The notes under the pieces: model-generated | Database searches by the model: none | The model's input: the letters and a program-made list of their open reading frames with translations, nothing else | Told to the model about the DNA's origin: nothing | NCBI RefSeq assembly: GCF_004006175.1 | Contig: NZ_CP033219.1 | Location: 3,906,001-3,970,000 of the forward strand | Direction of reading: 5' to 3' | Source of the DNA: Parasedimentitalea marina | GTDB lineage: Bacteria > Pseudomonadota > Alphaproteobacteria > Rhodobacterales > Rhodobacteraceae | DNA: 64,000 nucleotides | Made by a program: the position numbers and the translations under genes | Part shown: positions 42,476-52,472 of the stretch, one piece after another | Layout: every line of letters begins with the position of its first letter | Position numbering within the stretch: position 1 is the stretch's first letter

Positions 42476-44812
42476 ATGACAATCAAAGAGATTTTTGAGA
42501 CCATGGACTATGGCCCAGCCCCAGAAAGTGCAGCCGATGCGCTCGCTTGGCTAGTTGATCAAGGCGACCGCTTTGGTCACTTCATTGATGGCGCCTTTAC
42601 CGCGCCCGCTGACGGGTTCGACAGCCGCAATCCGGCCACTGGCGAAGTACTGGCGACATTATCACAGGCCAGCCAGGCCGATGTTGATACTGCCGTCACC
42701 GCAGCCCGCAAGGCTCAGCCAAAATGGGAAGCGCTGGGCGGTCCGGGTCGCGCAAAATACCTCTATGCGCTGGCCCGCTTGCTGCAAAAGCACTCGCGCC
42801 TGTTTGCGGTGCTGGAAAGCCTGGATAACGGCAAGCCTATCCGCGAGGCACGCGACATCGATATCCCGCTGGCGCAACGGCATTTCTATTATCACGCTGG
42901 CATGGCGCAACTGATGGACACTGAATTGCCCGATGTTCAGGCACTGGGCGTTTGCGGTCAAATCATCCCATGGAACTTCCCGCTGCTGATGCTGTCGTGG
43001 AAAATCGCGCCCGCTTTGGCGATGGGCAATACCGTGGTTTTGAAACCAGCCGAATACACGTCGCTGACTGCGCTGCTGTTTGCCGATATCTGCCAGCAGG
43101 CAGGTCTGCCCAAGGGCGTGATCAACATTGTCACCGGTGACGGCGCCGTAGGCGAGATGATCGTCGCCGCCGAAGTCGACAAGATCGCCTTTACCGGTTC
43201 CACCTCAGTAGGGCGCCGCATCCGCGAGGCCACTGCCGGGTCTGGTAAAGGGCTCACACTCGAGCTGGGCGGCAAGTCCCCTTACATCGTCTTCGACGAC
43301 GCCGATATAGACTCGGCGATCGAAGGATTAGTGGATGCGATCTGGTTCAACCAAGGCCAGGTTTGCTGCGCCGGTTCGCGCCTTCTGGTCCAAGAAGGCA
43401 TCGCCGAAGCCTTCCACGCCAAACTGCGCGCCCGGATGGACAAACTGCGCATCGGCAACCCGCTGGACAAGTGCATTGACGTGGGCGCCATTGTCGACCC
43501 GGTGCAGCTGGACACAATCAGCGCATTGGTTGCCGCCAATACCGCAGGCGATATGTATCAACCGCAGATCCAAATGCCCGAAGGCGGCTGCTTCTATCCA
43601 CCAACCCTGATCGAAGGGCTAACCACCTCTAACACCCTGATGCAGGAAGAGATTTTTGGCCCGGTGCTGGTTTCCTCTACTTTCCGCACCCCGGGCGAAG
43701 CGGTCGAGATCGCCAATAACACCCGCTACGGCCTCGCCGCCACACTCTGGAGCGAAAACATCAATCTGGCGCTGGATATCGCACCAAAACTGGTGGCTGG
43801 CGTGGTCTGGATCAATGGTACCAATATGTTCGACGCCGCTGCGGGTTTCGGCGGCGTGCGCGAAAGCGGCTTTGGTCGTGAAGGCGGCTGGGAAGGGCTC
43901 GGCGCCTATACCAAACCCAAGGGCAAGACCAAACCGCTGGCTCTGGTCAATCCGTTCAAGGGCGATGGCGCCCCCGCAGACCCACTGGACCGCACGGCCA
44001 AAATGTATGTCGGCGGCAAACAGGCCCGCCCTGACAGCGGTTACTCCCAAGCCATCTACGGCAAATCCGGCGCCTTGCTGGGTCATGTTGGCATCGCCAA
44101 CCGCAAGGATGTCCGCAACGCAGTCGAGGCTGCAGCCGGCGCTAAATCCTGGGCCAAAACCACGGGTCATCTGCGGGCCCAAATTCTCTATTACATCGGC
44201 GAAAACCTCTCGGCTCGCGCGACTGAATTCGCGCAACGCATTGATGCCATGACTGGCGGGAAAGGTGGCAAAGCTGAAGTCGAGACCTCGATCCAGCGCC
44301 TATTCACTGCCGCCGCCTGGGCCGATAAATACGATGGTCAGGTGCACAACGTCCCTATGCGCGGCGTTGCACTGGCAATGAAGGAACCCACCGGGATAAT
44401 TGGCGCATTATGTGCAGACGACTCGCCACTGCTCGGACTCGTCTCTGTGATGGCGCCCGCCATTGCCATGGGCAACCGGGTGATCCTTGCCGCCTCGCAT
44501 CCCTTCCCCCTGGCCGCCACTGATTTCTACCAAGTGCTGGACACGTCGGACCTGCCTGCAGGTGTGGTCAACATCCTGACCGGCAATCACACCGAAGTGG
44601 CCAAACCGCTGGCCGCGCATCTGAACGTGGACGCAATGTGGAGCTTTTCCTCCAGCAACGTCTCCACGACCATAGAGGCCGCCTCAGCAGGCAATCTGAA
44701 ACGCACCTGGATCAACAACGGCCAATCTTTGGACTGGTCCCAAGACCATTCCAAACGGTTCCTTCAGGCCGCCACCGAAGTCAAAAACATCTGGGTCCCC
44801 TACGGCGAGTAG
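42476..44812 (+). CDS. Aldehyde dehydrogenase fused to a degenerate second ALDH domain
   Basis: A 778-residue protein. The first 490 residues are a complete ALDH: N167 region in IIPWNFPL, general base E264 in LELGGKSP and catalytic Cys 297 in NQGQVCCAGS. Residues about 505-778 repeat the ALDH NAD-binding half (PTGIIGALC, AIAMGNRVILAASHPFPL, GVVNILTGN) but stop before the catalytic Cys. They carry neither an ELGGK nor a Cys motif, so this half is probably structural. The gene follows deoC by 12 bases; together they turn deoxyribose-5-phosphate into acetate and glyceraldehyde-3-phosphate. Confidence 0.92.
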   Translation: MTIKEIFETMDYGPAPESAADALAWLVDQGDRFGHFIDGAFTAPADGFDSRNPATGEVLATLSQASQADVDTAVTAARKAQPKWEALGGPGRAKYLYALARLLQKHSRLFAVLESLDNGKPIREARDIDIPLAQRHFYYHAGMAQLMDTELPDVQALGVCGQIIPWNFPLLMLSWKIAPALAMGNTVVLKPAEYTSLTALLFADICQQAGLPKGVINIVTGDGAVGEMIVAAEVDKIAFTGSTSVGRRIREATAGSGKGLTLELGGKSPYIVFDDADIDSAIEGLVDAIWFNQGQVCCAGSRLLVQEGIAEAFHAKLRARMDKLRIGNPLDKCIDVGAIVDPVQLDTISALVAANTAGDMYQPQIQMPEGGCFYPPTLIEGLTTSNTLMQEEIFGPVLVSSTFRTPGEAVEIANNTRYGLAATLWSENINLALDIAPKLVAGVVWINGTNMFDAAAGFGGVRESGFGREGGWEGLGAYTKPKGKTKPLALVNPFKGDGAPADPLDRTAKMYVGGKQARPDSGYSQAIYGKSGALLGHVGIANRKDVRNAVEAAAGAKSWAKTTGHLRAQILYYIGENLSARATEFAQRIDAMTGGKGGKAEVETSIQRLFTAAAWADKYDGQVHNVPMRGVALAMKEPTGIIGALCADDSPLLGLVSVMAPAIAMGNRVILAASHPFPLAATDFYQVLDTSDLPAGVVNILTGNHTEVAKPLAAHLNVDAMWSFSSSNVSTTIEAASAGNLKRTWINNGQSLDWSQDHSKRFLQAATEVKNIWVPYGE

Positions 44813-44832
44813 ATACTCGCAAGGGGGATCTT

Positions 44833-44879
44833 CTTCATCTGGCCAAAAATATCCCGGGGGTGTGGGGGCTGGCCCCCAC
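44833..44879 (+). repeat. Extragenic repeat unit with terminator-like hairpin
   Basis: CTTCATCTGGC, CAA, AAATATCCCGGGGG (44833-44860), then GTGGGGGC-TG-GCCCCCAC (44862-44879). It lies between the convergent aldehyde dehydrogenase and DUF1674 genes. Confidence 0.8.
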
Positions 44880-44888
44880 GGCTGGCCC

Positions 44889-45080
44889 TTAAAAGTCGAT
44901 GGCGATGCCTTTTTTCTCCCAGTCACCATAACGCACCGGGTCCAACCCATCCCGTCCACCCAGCTCATTCGGCGGCGGTGCATCATTCTCTGCAGCTTTG
45001 CGCCGCGCCGCCGCCTCACTCAGGGCGCGGATGGCCGCTGGTGGCAGGTCAGGCGTTTCAGGTACAGTTTGATCACTCAT
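44889..45080 (-). CDS. DUF1674 protein (succinate dehydrogenase assembly factor 4-like)
   Basis: A 63-residue protein. The C-terminal ELGGRDGLDPVRYGDWEKKG-IAIDF is the full DUF1674/SDHAF4 signature. In eukaryotes SDHAF4 binds flavinylated SdhA and speeds assembly of complex II; bacterial members are presumed to do the same. The N-terminal third is low-complexity and Pro/Ala-rich. The longer open frame is not used: ATG 45080 has AAGGAA 7 bases upstream. It is divergent from rsmB and convergent with the ALDH gene. Confidence 0.9.
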   Translation of the reverse strand: MSDQTVPETPDLPPAAIRALSEAAARRKAAENDAPPPNELGGRDGLDPVRYGDWEKKGIAIDF

Positions 45081-45166
45081 CGCGGGTTCCTTTATGCTGA
45101 ACCCATGATATACGCCCCTGTCCCGTGGGAACAACCCGCATGGCCCACCTGCTTTAGGAGCTGAAA

Positions 45167-46453
45167 ATGTCCAAACCCGCCACCCAATCGGCAACTCAGG
45201 CGCGCCGTAGCGCAATCTACTTGCTGGATCAGGTGCTGGGCGAAGGACGCTTGCTGCCCGAAGTGCTCGCCTCAGGGGCATTGGACAAACTCCCACCCGA
45301 AGACAGGGCAAGGGCACAACGGCTGGCGACACAAACCCTGCGTGGGCTGGAACGCGCCGACCGGTTGCTGAAAAAGCACCTGCGTAAAAAGACCCCGCTG
45401 ATGGTGCATAATGCGCTGCGGTTGGGCACGGTTGAGCTGTGCCAGGGCGCCGCGGCCCATGGGGTGGTGAATTCCATGGTCGACATCGTCTCCAAACACA
45501 AACGCCACAGCAAACTAAAAGGTCTGGTTAACGCCGTTTTGCGCAAGATGGCGGACGAAGGTCCCGCAGGATGGGCGGAACTGCGGGTGCCTCGGCTGCC
45601 CAAATGGCTGCGCAGCCCACTGGCCGAGGCTTGGGGCAACGAGGCAATGGCCGCGATGGACCACGCCCATTTCAACGGCGCGCCGCTGGATATTAGTGCC
45701 AAACCCGGCGTCGACATGTCCGATTTGATCCACTTAGATGGCGAAGCCCTGCCAACCGGTTCGATCAGACTGGCATCCGCAGGGCAGGTCTCGGCGCTGC
45801 CCGGATATGATGACGGCACATGGTGGGTTCAGGACGCAGCGGCGGCGCTGCCTGCGCAACTGCTGAACGTGCAACCCGGCGAATCTGTGCTAGACCTCTG
45901 CGCAGCTCCCGGCGGTAAAACCATGCAAATGGCTGCTGCGGGGGCAAAGGTCACGGCAGTTGATATTTCTAAGGGACGGATGGCACGGGTACAGGAAAAC
46001 CTGAACCGTACCGGCCTTGTCGCCTCATTGATTGTTGGCGACGCGCTGGAACAGCAAGGCCAATACGATGCTGTCCTGCTGGACGCACCCTGCTCGGCCA
46101 CCGGCACCATTCGCCGTCACCCGGATCTGCCCTACGCCAAGGACGGCAGTGAATTCGGCCCTTTGATCGAGTTGCAGGCGCAGATGCTGGCCCATGCCTG
46201 GACCCTGGTGAAACCCGGTGGGAGATTGCTGTTTTGCACCTGCTCGCTGCTGCCAGACGAGGGTGAATGCCAGATTGAAGAGGCGCTGGACATGTTCCCT
46301 GACATGACAGTGGATCGCAGCGCGCTGGACCGACCCGGCATCGACCCCACCTGGATCACCGAGGAAGGCGGGTTGCGGCTGCGGCCCGATTACTGGGCGG
46401 ATCGCGGTGGCATGGACGGATTCTATATGGCTTGCTTGCGCAAATCCGCCTAA
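45167..46453 (+). CDS. rsmB: 16S rRNA (cytosine-967-C5)-methyltransferase
   Basis: A 428-residue m5C methyltransferase. The N-terminal NusB-like RNA-binding domain (1-140) has ARAQRLATQTLRGLERAD. The SAM-binding motif I is LDLCAAPGGKTMQMA. The catalytic cysteines are in LLDAPCSATGTIRRHPD (motif IV) and LLFCTCSLLPDEGE (motif VI). GGAGCTGAAA precedes ATG 45167. It begins a run that continues through the heparinase-like gene, purH and lspA in one direction. Confidence 0.93.
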   Translation: MSKPATQSATQARRSAIYLLDQVLGEGRLLPEVLASGALDKLPPEDRARAQRLATQTLRGLERADRLLKKHLRKKTPLMVHNALRLGTVELCQGAAAHGVVNSMVDIVSKHKRHSKLKGLVNAVLRKMADEGPAGWAELRVPRLPKWLRSPLAEAWGNEAMAAMDHAHFNGAPLDISAKPGVDMSDLIHLDGEALPTGSIRLASAGQVSALPGYDDGTWWVQDAAAALPAQLLNVQPGESVLDLCAAPGGKTMQMAAAGAKVTAVDISKGRMARVQENLNRTGLVASLIVGDALEQQGQYDAVLLDAPCSATGTIRRHPDLPYAKDGSEFGPLIELQAQMLAHAWTLVKPGGRLLFCTCSLLPDEGECQIEEALDMFPDMTVDRSALDRPGIDPTWITEEGGLRLRPDYWADRGGMDGFYMACLRKSA

Positions 46454-46554
46454 GTCTCGTCTGAGTTTCATCTGCCTCGTATTCACCGGTGACTTGCGCC
46501 ACTGCCCGCGTTATGCTGCCGCAAAACGCCAGCAGAGCGTATGAGGCAGAGAGC

Positions 46555-48297
46555 ATGTCCAGACACGATAGATCGGCGAGCCGAAGCACCCGCTTCATGA
46601 ACCGTCTGTATGCCCGCTTAGCGCGCAGACAGGCGGCGGCAACGGGATTTGTCTCGCAACCTGAACCGCGCACCATCGGCAGCTTTGCCCGTGGGCGGCA
46701 GCTGGTGGCTGGCAATCTGCTGTTTGCCGGCTATCTGGTTGAATCGCCGACCACCGGATTATGGGAGGTCGAGGCCCCCGACGTGGCCTTTGATGCCGAA
46801 CGAAACGGCTTTGCCTGGCTGGATGATCTTGCCTCGGTTGGCGATTTGCCTGCGCGCGAAAAAGCACAAAAATGGCTCTGGGGCTGGATTAAGGCGCATG
46901 GAAAGGGCCGCGGCGTTGGCTGGTCTCCGGACCTGACGGGCCGCCGTGTCATCCGCTGGATCAACCACGCGCTGTTTCTGCTGCGCGGCCAGGACAAAGA
47001 GGCCAGCGAGGCCTTTTACCGTTCGCTGTCGCAACAAACCTGGTATTTATCGCACCGCTGGCACGGGGCCTCGCCCGGATTACCCCGGTTTGAGGCTCTC
47101 ACTGGGTTGATCTACGCCGGACTGGCACTGGAAGGTCGCGAAGAGTTGGCGGATCCGGCGATCAAGGCCCTAGCTCTGGAATGCGAACAACAGATCGACG
47201 ATCTGGGTGGCCTGCCAACCCGTAACCCAGAAGAATTGCTGGAAGTATTCACCTTGCTGACCTGGGCGGCAGCGGCCCTGCACGAAGCGGGTCGCACCGT
47301 ACCGCACGCCCATACCGCAGCCATCGAACGCATCGCCCCGTCACTGCGCACCCTGCGTCACAGTGATGGCGGGTTGGCCCGGTTTCACGGTGGTGGACGT
47401 GGGCTGGAGGGCTGGTTGGATCACGCCCTGGCTGCCAGCCATATGGCTGGCAGCCACGCCGACGGATTGGCGATGGGCTATGCCCGCCTCTCGGCTGGGC
47501 GCAGTTCTGTCATTGTGGACGCCAGTGCGCCGCCACTTGGCGCGGCGTCGAACAACGGCCATGCCTCGACCCTGGCCTTTGAGCTGACATCCGGGCGACG
47601 ACCCTTTATCGTCAACTGCGGATCCGGCGAGGCCTTTGGCGTTGAGTGGCGCCGCGCAGGACGCGCGACACCGTCCCATTCCACGCTTTGTATCGAGGGC
47701 CATTCCAGTGCCCGCCTGAAGCCGCCGCAAAAAGGCAACGGTCATGAAGCCCTGACAGAACCGCCAGATGCCGTACCGGTCGAGATGAGCGAAATCGCAA
47801 AAGGCTTTCGCTTTCAGGGCGGGCACAACGGGTTTGACCGCCATTTCGGCCTCACCCATGCGCGCACCCTGGAGCTATCGTTTGACGGTCGGACCCTATC
47901 GGGAGAAGACATGTTATTGGCTCTGGAAGATACCTCTAAGCGAAGATTCGACAGGGCGATGGACGCTTTATCACTCGGGGGGGTCGGTTTTGACATCCGG
48001 TTGCATTTGCACCCCGAGGTGGACGCAGCCCTTGACTTAGGCGGCACAGCAGTATCCATGGCGCTTAGAAGCGGTGAAATCTGGGTTTTCCGCCACGATG
48101 GAGGCTGCGAGCTAAAGCTGGAACCAAGCGTTTACCTGGAAAAGAACCGCCTGAAACCACGCGCGACAAAACAGATCATTCTCTCTGGGCGGGCAATGGA
48201 GTATGCGACCCGCGTGCGGTGGACGCTAAGCAAAGCCCAAGAGACTGCGATTGCCGTGCGCGACCTTACTCGGGATGACCCCGATATCTTTGACTGA
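46555..48297 (+). CDS. Heparinase II/III-like protein
   Basis: A 580-residue protein with an N-terminal alpha-helical toroid (about 60-300; [29 protein letters not shown]) and a C-terminal beta-sandwich domain. The latter begins with [20 protein letters not shown] and the H-rich [12 protein letters not shown] (His for catalysis), typical of heparinase II/III-family polysaccharide lyases. No signal peptide is seen, unlike true secreted lyases, and Rhodobacterales carry this gene next to purH, so a cell-envelope role is more likely than foraging; that is inference. ATG 46555 with GAGGCAG upstream. The stop is 22 bases before purH. Confidence 0.85.
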   Translation: MSRHDRSASRSTRFMNRLYARLARRQAAATGFVSQPEPRTIGSFARGRQLVAGNLLFAGYLVESPTTGLWEVEAPDVAFDAERNGFAWLDDLASVGDLPAREKAQKWLWGWIKAHGKGRGVGWSPDLTGRRVIRWINHALFLLRGQDKEASEAFYRSLSQQTWYLSHRWHGASPGLPRFEALTGLIYAGLALEGREELADPAIKALALECEQQIDDLGGLPTRNPEELLEVFTLLTWAAAALHEAGRTVPHAHTAAIERIAPSLRTLRHSDGGLARFHGGGRGLEGWLDHALAASHMAGSHADGLAMGYARLSAGRSSVIVDASAPPLGAASNNGHASTLAFELTSGRRPFIVNCGSGEAFGVEWRRAGRATPSHSTLCIEGHSSARLKPPQKGNGHEALTEPPDAVPVEMSEIAKGFRFQGGHNGFDRHFGLTHARTLELSFDGRTLSGEDMLLALEDTSKRRFDRAMDALSLGGVGFDIRLHLHPEVDAALDLGGTAVSMALRSGEIWVFRHDGGCELKLEPSVYLEKNRLKPRATKQIILSGRAMEYATRVRWTLSKAQETAIAVRDLTRDDPDIFD

Positions 48298-48319
48298 GTC
48301 TGCAAAGGACTGCCCTGTT

Positions 48320-49909
48320 ATGACTGATCTTCATCCCGTACGCCGTGCGCTGCTTTCCGTATCCGACAAGACCGGCCTGATCGAGCTGGGCCAAGCTCTG
48401 TCCGAGCGCGGTGTCGAGCTGCTTTCAACCGGTGGCTCTGCCAAGGCACTGCGCGACGCGGGTCTGACGGTCAAAGACGTGTCCGACGTTACCGGCTTTC
48501 CCGAGATGATGGATGGTCGCGTCAAAACCCTGCACCCCGGTGTTCACGGCGGGCTGCTGGCCCTGCGCGACAACGACGCGCATATTGCGGCGATGAAAGA
48601 GCACGGCATTGTCGAAATCGACCTGCTGGTGGTGAATCTTTACCCGTTCGAGGCGACCGTGGCCAAGGGTGCAGATTATGACACCTGCATCGAAAACATC
48701 GACATCGGTGGTCCGGCCATGATCCGCGCCGCTGCCAAGAACCACGGCTTTGTCAACGTGGTTGTGGATGTCGAAGACTATGCAAACCTGCTGGGTGAGC
48801 TGGACCAGAACGACGGCGCGACCAGCTCTCGGTTCCGCAAAGAGCTGTCGCAAAAGGCCTATGCCCGCACTGCCGCCTATGATTCCGCCGTGTCCAACTG
48901 GATGGCCAATGCACTGGAATTGGCTGCCCCCAAGCGCCGTGCCTTTGCAGGTGAACTGAAGCAGACCCTGCGGTATGGTGAAAACAGCCACCAGACAGCC
49001 GCCTTTTACACTGACGGATCAAACCGTCCGGGTGTTGCCACTGCAACGCAGCTGCAGGGCAAAGAGCTGTCGTATAACAACATCAATGACACCGACGCCG
49101 CCTATGAGCTGGTCGCCGAGTTCGACCCGGCTGAAACAGCAGCCGTTGCCATCGTCAAACACGCCAACCCTTGCGGTGTGGCCCGTGGCGCTACCCTGTC
49201 CGAAGCCTACCAAAAGGCGTTTGACTGCGATCGCACCTCAGCCTTTGGCGGTATTGTAGCGCTGAACCAACCGCTGGATGCAGAGACCGCCACTCAGATC
49301 GTCGAGATCTTTACCGAGGTGGTGATTGCTCCGGGTGCATCGGACGCGGCCAAGGCGATCTTTGCCGCCAAGAAAAACCTGCGCCTGTTGCTGACCGATA
49401 GCCTGCCGAATCCTCGTGCGCCTATTGTGGCTTACAAACAGGTGTCCGGTGGTCTGCTGGTTCAGGATAAAGACGTCGGCTCTGTCGCCATGGACGACCT
49501 GAAAGTTGTCACCAAAGTGGCCCCGACCGACGAACAGATGCAGGATCTGCTGTTTGCATGGAAGGTCGCCAAGCACGTCAAATCCAATGCCATCGTCTAT
49601 GTCAAAGGCAGCGCAACCGTCGGTGTTGGCGCGGGTCAGATGAGCCGGTTGGACAGTGCCAATGTTGCCGCCTCCAAGGCGCAGCGGATGGCCGACGTGC
49701 TAGAGTTGGACGTCAGCCCTGCCAAGGGATCGGCAGTGGCATCGGATGCGTTTTTCCCATTCGCTGACGGTCTGCTGGAAGCCGCAGCAGCCGGGGCCAG
49801 CTGCGTCATCCAGCCCGGTGGCTCGATGCGCGACAACGAAGTGATCGCCGCTGCGGATGAGGCTGGCCTGGCCATGGTCTTTACCAGCATGCGCCACTTC
49901 CGCCACTAA
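48320..49909 (+). CDS. purH: Bifunctional AICAR transformylase / IMP cyclohydrolase
   Basis: A 529-residue enzyme for the last two steps of IMP synthesis. The N-terminal MGS-like cyclohydrolase domain (1-200) has [15 protein letters not shown] and [10 protein letters not shown]. The C-terminal transformylase has KHANPCGVA (K-H pair), FGGIVALN and the RDNEVI motif ([14 protein letters not shown]) near the end. The true start is ATG 48320, with AAGGA upstream; the open frame continues 5' into the preceding gene's stop region. Confidence 0.97.
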   Translation: MTDLHPVRRALLSVSDKTGLIELGQALSERGVELLSTGGSAKALRDAGLTVKDVSDVTGFPEMMDGRVKTLHPGVHGGLLALRDNDAHIAAMKEHGIVEIDLLVVNLYPFEATVAKGADYDTCIENIDIGGPAMIRAAAKNHGFVNVVVDVEDYANLLGELDQNDGATSSRFRKELSQKAYARTAAYDSAVSNWMANALELAAPKRRAFAGELKQTLRYGENSHQTAAFYTDGSNRPGVATATQLQGKELSYNNINDTDAAYELVAEFDPAETAAVAIVKHANPCGVARGATLSEAYQKAFDCDRTSAFGGIVALNQPLDAETATQIVEIFTEVVIAPGASDAAKAIFAAKKNLRLLLTDSLPNPRAPIVAYKQVSGGLLVQDKDVGSVAMDDLKVVTKVAPTDEQMQDLLFAWKVAKHVKSNAIVYVKGSATVGVGAGQMSRLDSANVAASKAQRMADVLELDVSPAKGSAVASDAFFPFADGLLEAAAAGASCVIQPGGSMRDNEVIAAADEAGLAMVFTSMRHFRH

Positions 49910-49928
49910 AATAGGATTGCGCAGGGGT

Positions 49929-50408
49929 ATGGGAATGCGTTGGATGTTTTGGGCCGCTTTGGCGTCTCTGGTTCTGGATCAGGCCAGCAAGTATCTGGTT
50001 GTTCACTGGATGCAGCTATGGCGGGTCCGCAGCATCGACGTATTTCCACCCCTGCTCAACTTTCGCTATGGTGAAAATACTGGAATTAATTTTGGCCTGT
50101 TCGGCGATGGATCTGACATCATGCGCTGGATCCTGATCGGCGTGTCATTGGTCATCTGTGTCGCCGTTGCGATTTGGATTCGGGGCTGGCACCCCTCGCG
50201 CTGGATGCAGCTTTCTGCAGGTCTGGTCATCGGCGGAGCCTTGGGCAATGTGGTTGACCGATTGCTGTACGGCTACGTTCTGGACTTTCTCAACATGTCC
50301 TGTTGCGGCATTCGCAATCCGTTTTCGTTCAACGTTGCCGATATCTTTATTTTTGCGGGCGCCGCTGGCCTGATCTTCTTTGAGAACCGGGATAAAAAGG
50401 CCGCGTGA
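49929..50408 (+). CDS. lspA: Lipoprotein signal peptidase (signal peptidase II)
   Basis: A 159-residue inner-membrane aspartyl protease with four transmembrane helices. Catalytic Asp residues are in GNVVDRL and FNVADIFIFAG; FRYGENTGINFGLF is the conserved N-x-G-x-x-F region. It cleaves the signal peptide of diacylglyceryl prolipoproteins such as the DUF3035 lipoprotein encoded next. AGGGG precedes ATG 49929; ATG 49935 is an alternative. Confidence 0.96.
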   Translation: MGMRWMFWAALASLVLDQASKYLVVHWMQLWRVRSIDVFPPLLNFRYGENTGINFGLFGDGSDIMRWILIGVSLVICVAVAIWIRGWHPSRWMQLSAGLVIGGALGNVVDRLLYGYVLDFLNMSCCGIRNPFSFNVADIFIFAGAAGLIFFENRDKKAA

Positions 50409-50461
50409 CCTTGGTGTTAAAATGCTGTAAAAGCGCGTCAAACAGGCAGGAGTACGGGGCC

Positions 50462-50977
50462 ATGCGGATCCCACTGGGAGTAATTGTTCTGACCACAGCG
50501 GTCGCGGTCGCGGGCTGCGGTTCAAAAGGCCTGCGCGAATTGCAGCAGCCCAGCACCGGACCAGACGAATTTCTGGTGATGCCAGCCGACCCGCTGACAC
50601 CGCCTGAAAACTACACATCCCTGCCCACTCCGACGCCGGGCGGCACCAACCTGACCGACCAAAACCCACAAGCCGAGGCCATTGTGGCCCTTGGCGGCAA
50701 CGCATCATCATTGAATGCAGGCGGAAACATCCCGTCCAGTGACGGTGCCCTGGTCACAGCCTCCAGCCGTTATGGTGTCGACCCCAACGTGCGGGCCACT
50801 TTGGCAGCCGAGGACGCAGCATTTCGCAAACGCGAACACCGTACCGCGCAGTTCAAATTATTTGCGGTCGACCGCTACGAAGAAGCCTATAAAAAAGAGG
50901 CTCTCAACCCATTTGAAGTCAGTCAATTATATCGCAATTCCGGATATATCACGCCGTCGGCGCCTCCCGGAGAATAG
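50462..50977 (+). CDS. DUF3035 lipoprotein
   Basis: A 171-residue lipoprotein. The signal peptide ends in lipobox VAGC with C19. The mature part has LRELQQPSTGPDEFLVMPADPLTPP (the hallmark PDEFxVxxxxPLxxPP pattern of DUF3035), a Pro/Thr-rich linker, and the AEDAAFRKRE segment. Function unknown, though the family resembles the trimming of BamF-like lipoproteins in alphaproteobacteria. It sits 53 bases after lspA, its own processing enzyme. Confidence 0.88.
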   Translation: MRIPLGVIVLTTAVAVAGCGSKGLRELQQPSTGPDEFLVMPADPLTPPENYTSLPTPTPGGTNLTDQNPQAEAIVALGGNASSLNAGGNIPSSDGALVTASSRYGVDPNVRATLAAEDAAFRKREHRTAQFKLFAVDRYEEAYKKEALNPFEVSQLYRNSGYITPSAPPGE

Positions 50978-51128
50978 CGCTCACGTTTTCGACAGACTGG
51001 CCGCTACAGGTCTTGACCGCGGCCTGCTGATCTCTGAAGTATCAGACAGGCCCGTCGTGGACCCCGACGCATGTTTTACGCGCATCCGGGTTACCTGTCG
51101 GCCGGTGTAAATCTAAGGAGGATTCCGC

Positions 51129-52472
51129 ATGATCAAACGGATTGCATGGGCGAGTGCGATACTCTCGGTCAGTTGGGCGACCGCTACAATCGCGGGTGAA
51201 GAACTGGTTTCCAGCTTTACACTGGACAACGGCATGCAGGTCGTTGTTGTCGAAGACCACCGCGCCCCAGTGGTGCAGCACATGGTCTGGTACCGGGCTG
51301 GATCAGCAGATGAGCCAAAAGGCCAGTCCGGGGTGGCGCATTATCTGGAACATCTGTTGTTCAAAGCCACGGACACGCTGGAATCCGGCGAATTGTCATC
51401 AACGGTGGCGGCCAATGGCGGCAAGGACAACGCCTTTACCAGTCACGATTATACCGCCTACTACCAGCGCATTGCCTCGGACCGGCTAGAGCTGATGATG
51501 CGGATGGAAAGCGACCGTATGGTCAACATCCGCCTGACCGAACGCGATATTGTCACCGAACGCGAGGTGATCCTGGAAGAGCGCAACCAGCGCACCGACA
51601 ACAATCCCCGCGCCCTGTTCCGCGAACAATCCAACGCCGTGCAATACCACAATCACCGCTACGGGGTGCCAATCATCGGCTGGCGCCACGAGATGGAGAC
51701 GCTCGACATGGAGGACGCGCTGTCTTTTTACGGCACCTATTATGCCCCCAACAACGCGATCCTTGTTGTCTCGGGCGATGTTGACCCGGACGAGGTGAAA
51801 TCCCTGGCCGAGCAATACTATGGCGTCATTCCCGCCAATCCGGACCTGCCCCAGCGGCTGCGCACAGAAGAACCTCCGCAAACCGCAGCCCGGCGGCTGA
51901 CCTATAAAGACGCCCGCGTGGCACAGCCCTATGTGCAGCGGTCCTATCTTGCCCCCGAACGTGACAGTGGCTCGCAAGAGCAGGCCGCAGCCCTGTTTCT
52001 TCTGGCAGAGCTGCTGGGCGGTGGCACCACGTCCTATCTGGCCAATGCCTTGCAGTTCGACCAACAGACCGCCGTCTACACTGGTGCCTTTTATTCCGGC
52101 ATGTCACTGGACGACACCACCTTTTCGTTCCTGGTTGTTCCCAGCGAAGGTGTCTCGCTGCAAGAGGCCGAAGACGCGCTGGACCAGACCTATGCGGCCT
52201 TTCTGGAAGACGGCGTGGACACCGAACAGCTGGACCGGATCAAATTGCAGTTGCGCGCTTCGGAAATCTACGCCCGTGACAATGTCGATGGCATTGCCAA
52301 CCGTTATGGCCGGGCGCTGACCTCCGGCCTGACCGTCGAGGACGTGCAGGCCTGGCCCGACATTTTGCAGGCCGTCACCGCAGAACAAATCATCGCAACC
52401 GCCAAACAGGTGATCCAGCCCGAGGTTTCAGTCACCGGCTGGTTAATGCGGGACGAGGAGATCACCCAATGA
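51129..52472 (+). CDS. M16 family zinc metallopeptidase (catalytic subunit)
   Basis: A 447-residue periplasmic peptidase with a signal peptide (about 1-22). The inverted zinc motif HxxEH is intact: H71-Y-L-E74-H75, with the downstream Glu in TEREVILEERN about 75 residues on. The C-terminal half is the non-catalytic M16 repeat (SYLAPERDSGSQEQAAALFLLAELLGG). AAGGAGG precedes the ATG. The end overlaps the next M16 gene by four bases (ATGA), pointing to a two-subunit enzyme. Confidence 0.95.
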   Translation: MIKRIAWASAILSVSWATATIAGEELVSSFTLDNGMQVVVVEDHRAPVVQHMVWYRAGSADEPKGQSGVAHYLEHLLFKATDTLESGELSSTVAANGGKDNAFTSHDYTAYYQRIASDRLELMMRMESDRMVNIRLTERDIVTEREVILEERNQRTDNNPRALFREQSNAVQYHNHRYGVPIIGWRHEMETLDMEDALSFYGTYYAPNNAILVVSGDVDPDEVKSLAEQYYGVIPANPDLPQRLRTEEPPQTAARRLTYKDARVAQPYVQRSYLAPERDSGSQEQAAALFLLAELLGGGTTSYLANALQFDQQTAVYTGAFYSGMSLDDTTFSFLVVPSEGVSLQEAEDALDQTYAAFLEDGVDTEQLDRIKLQLRASEIYARDNVDGIANRYGRALTSGLTVEDVQAWPDILQAVTAEQIIATAKQVIQPEVSVTGWLMRDEEITQ

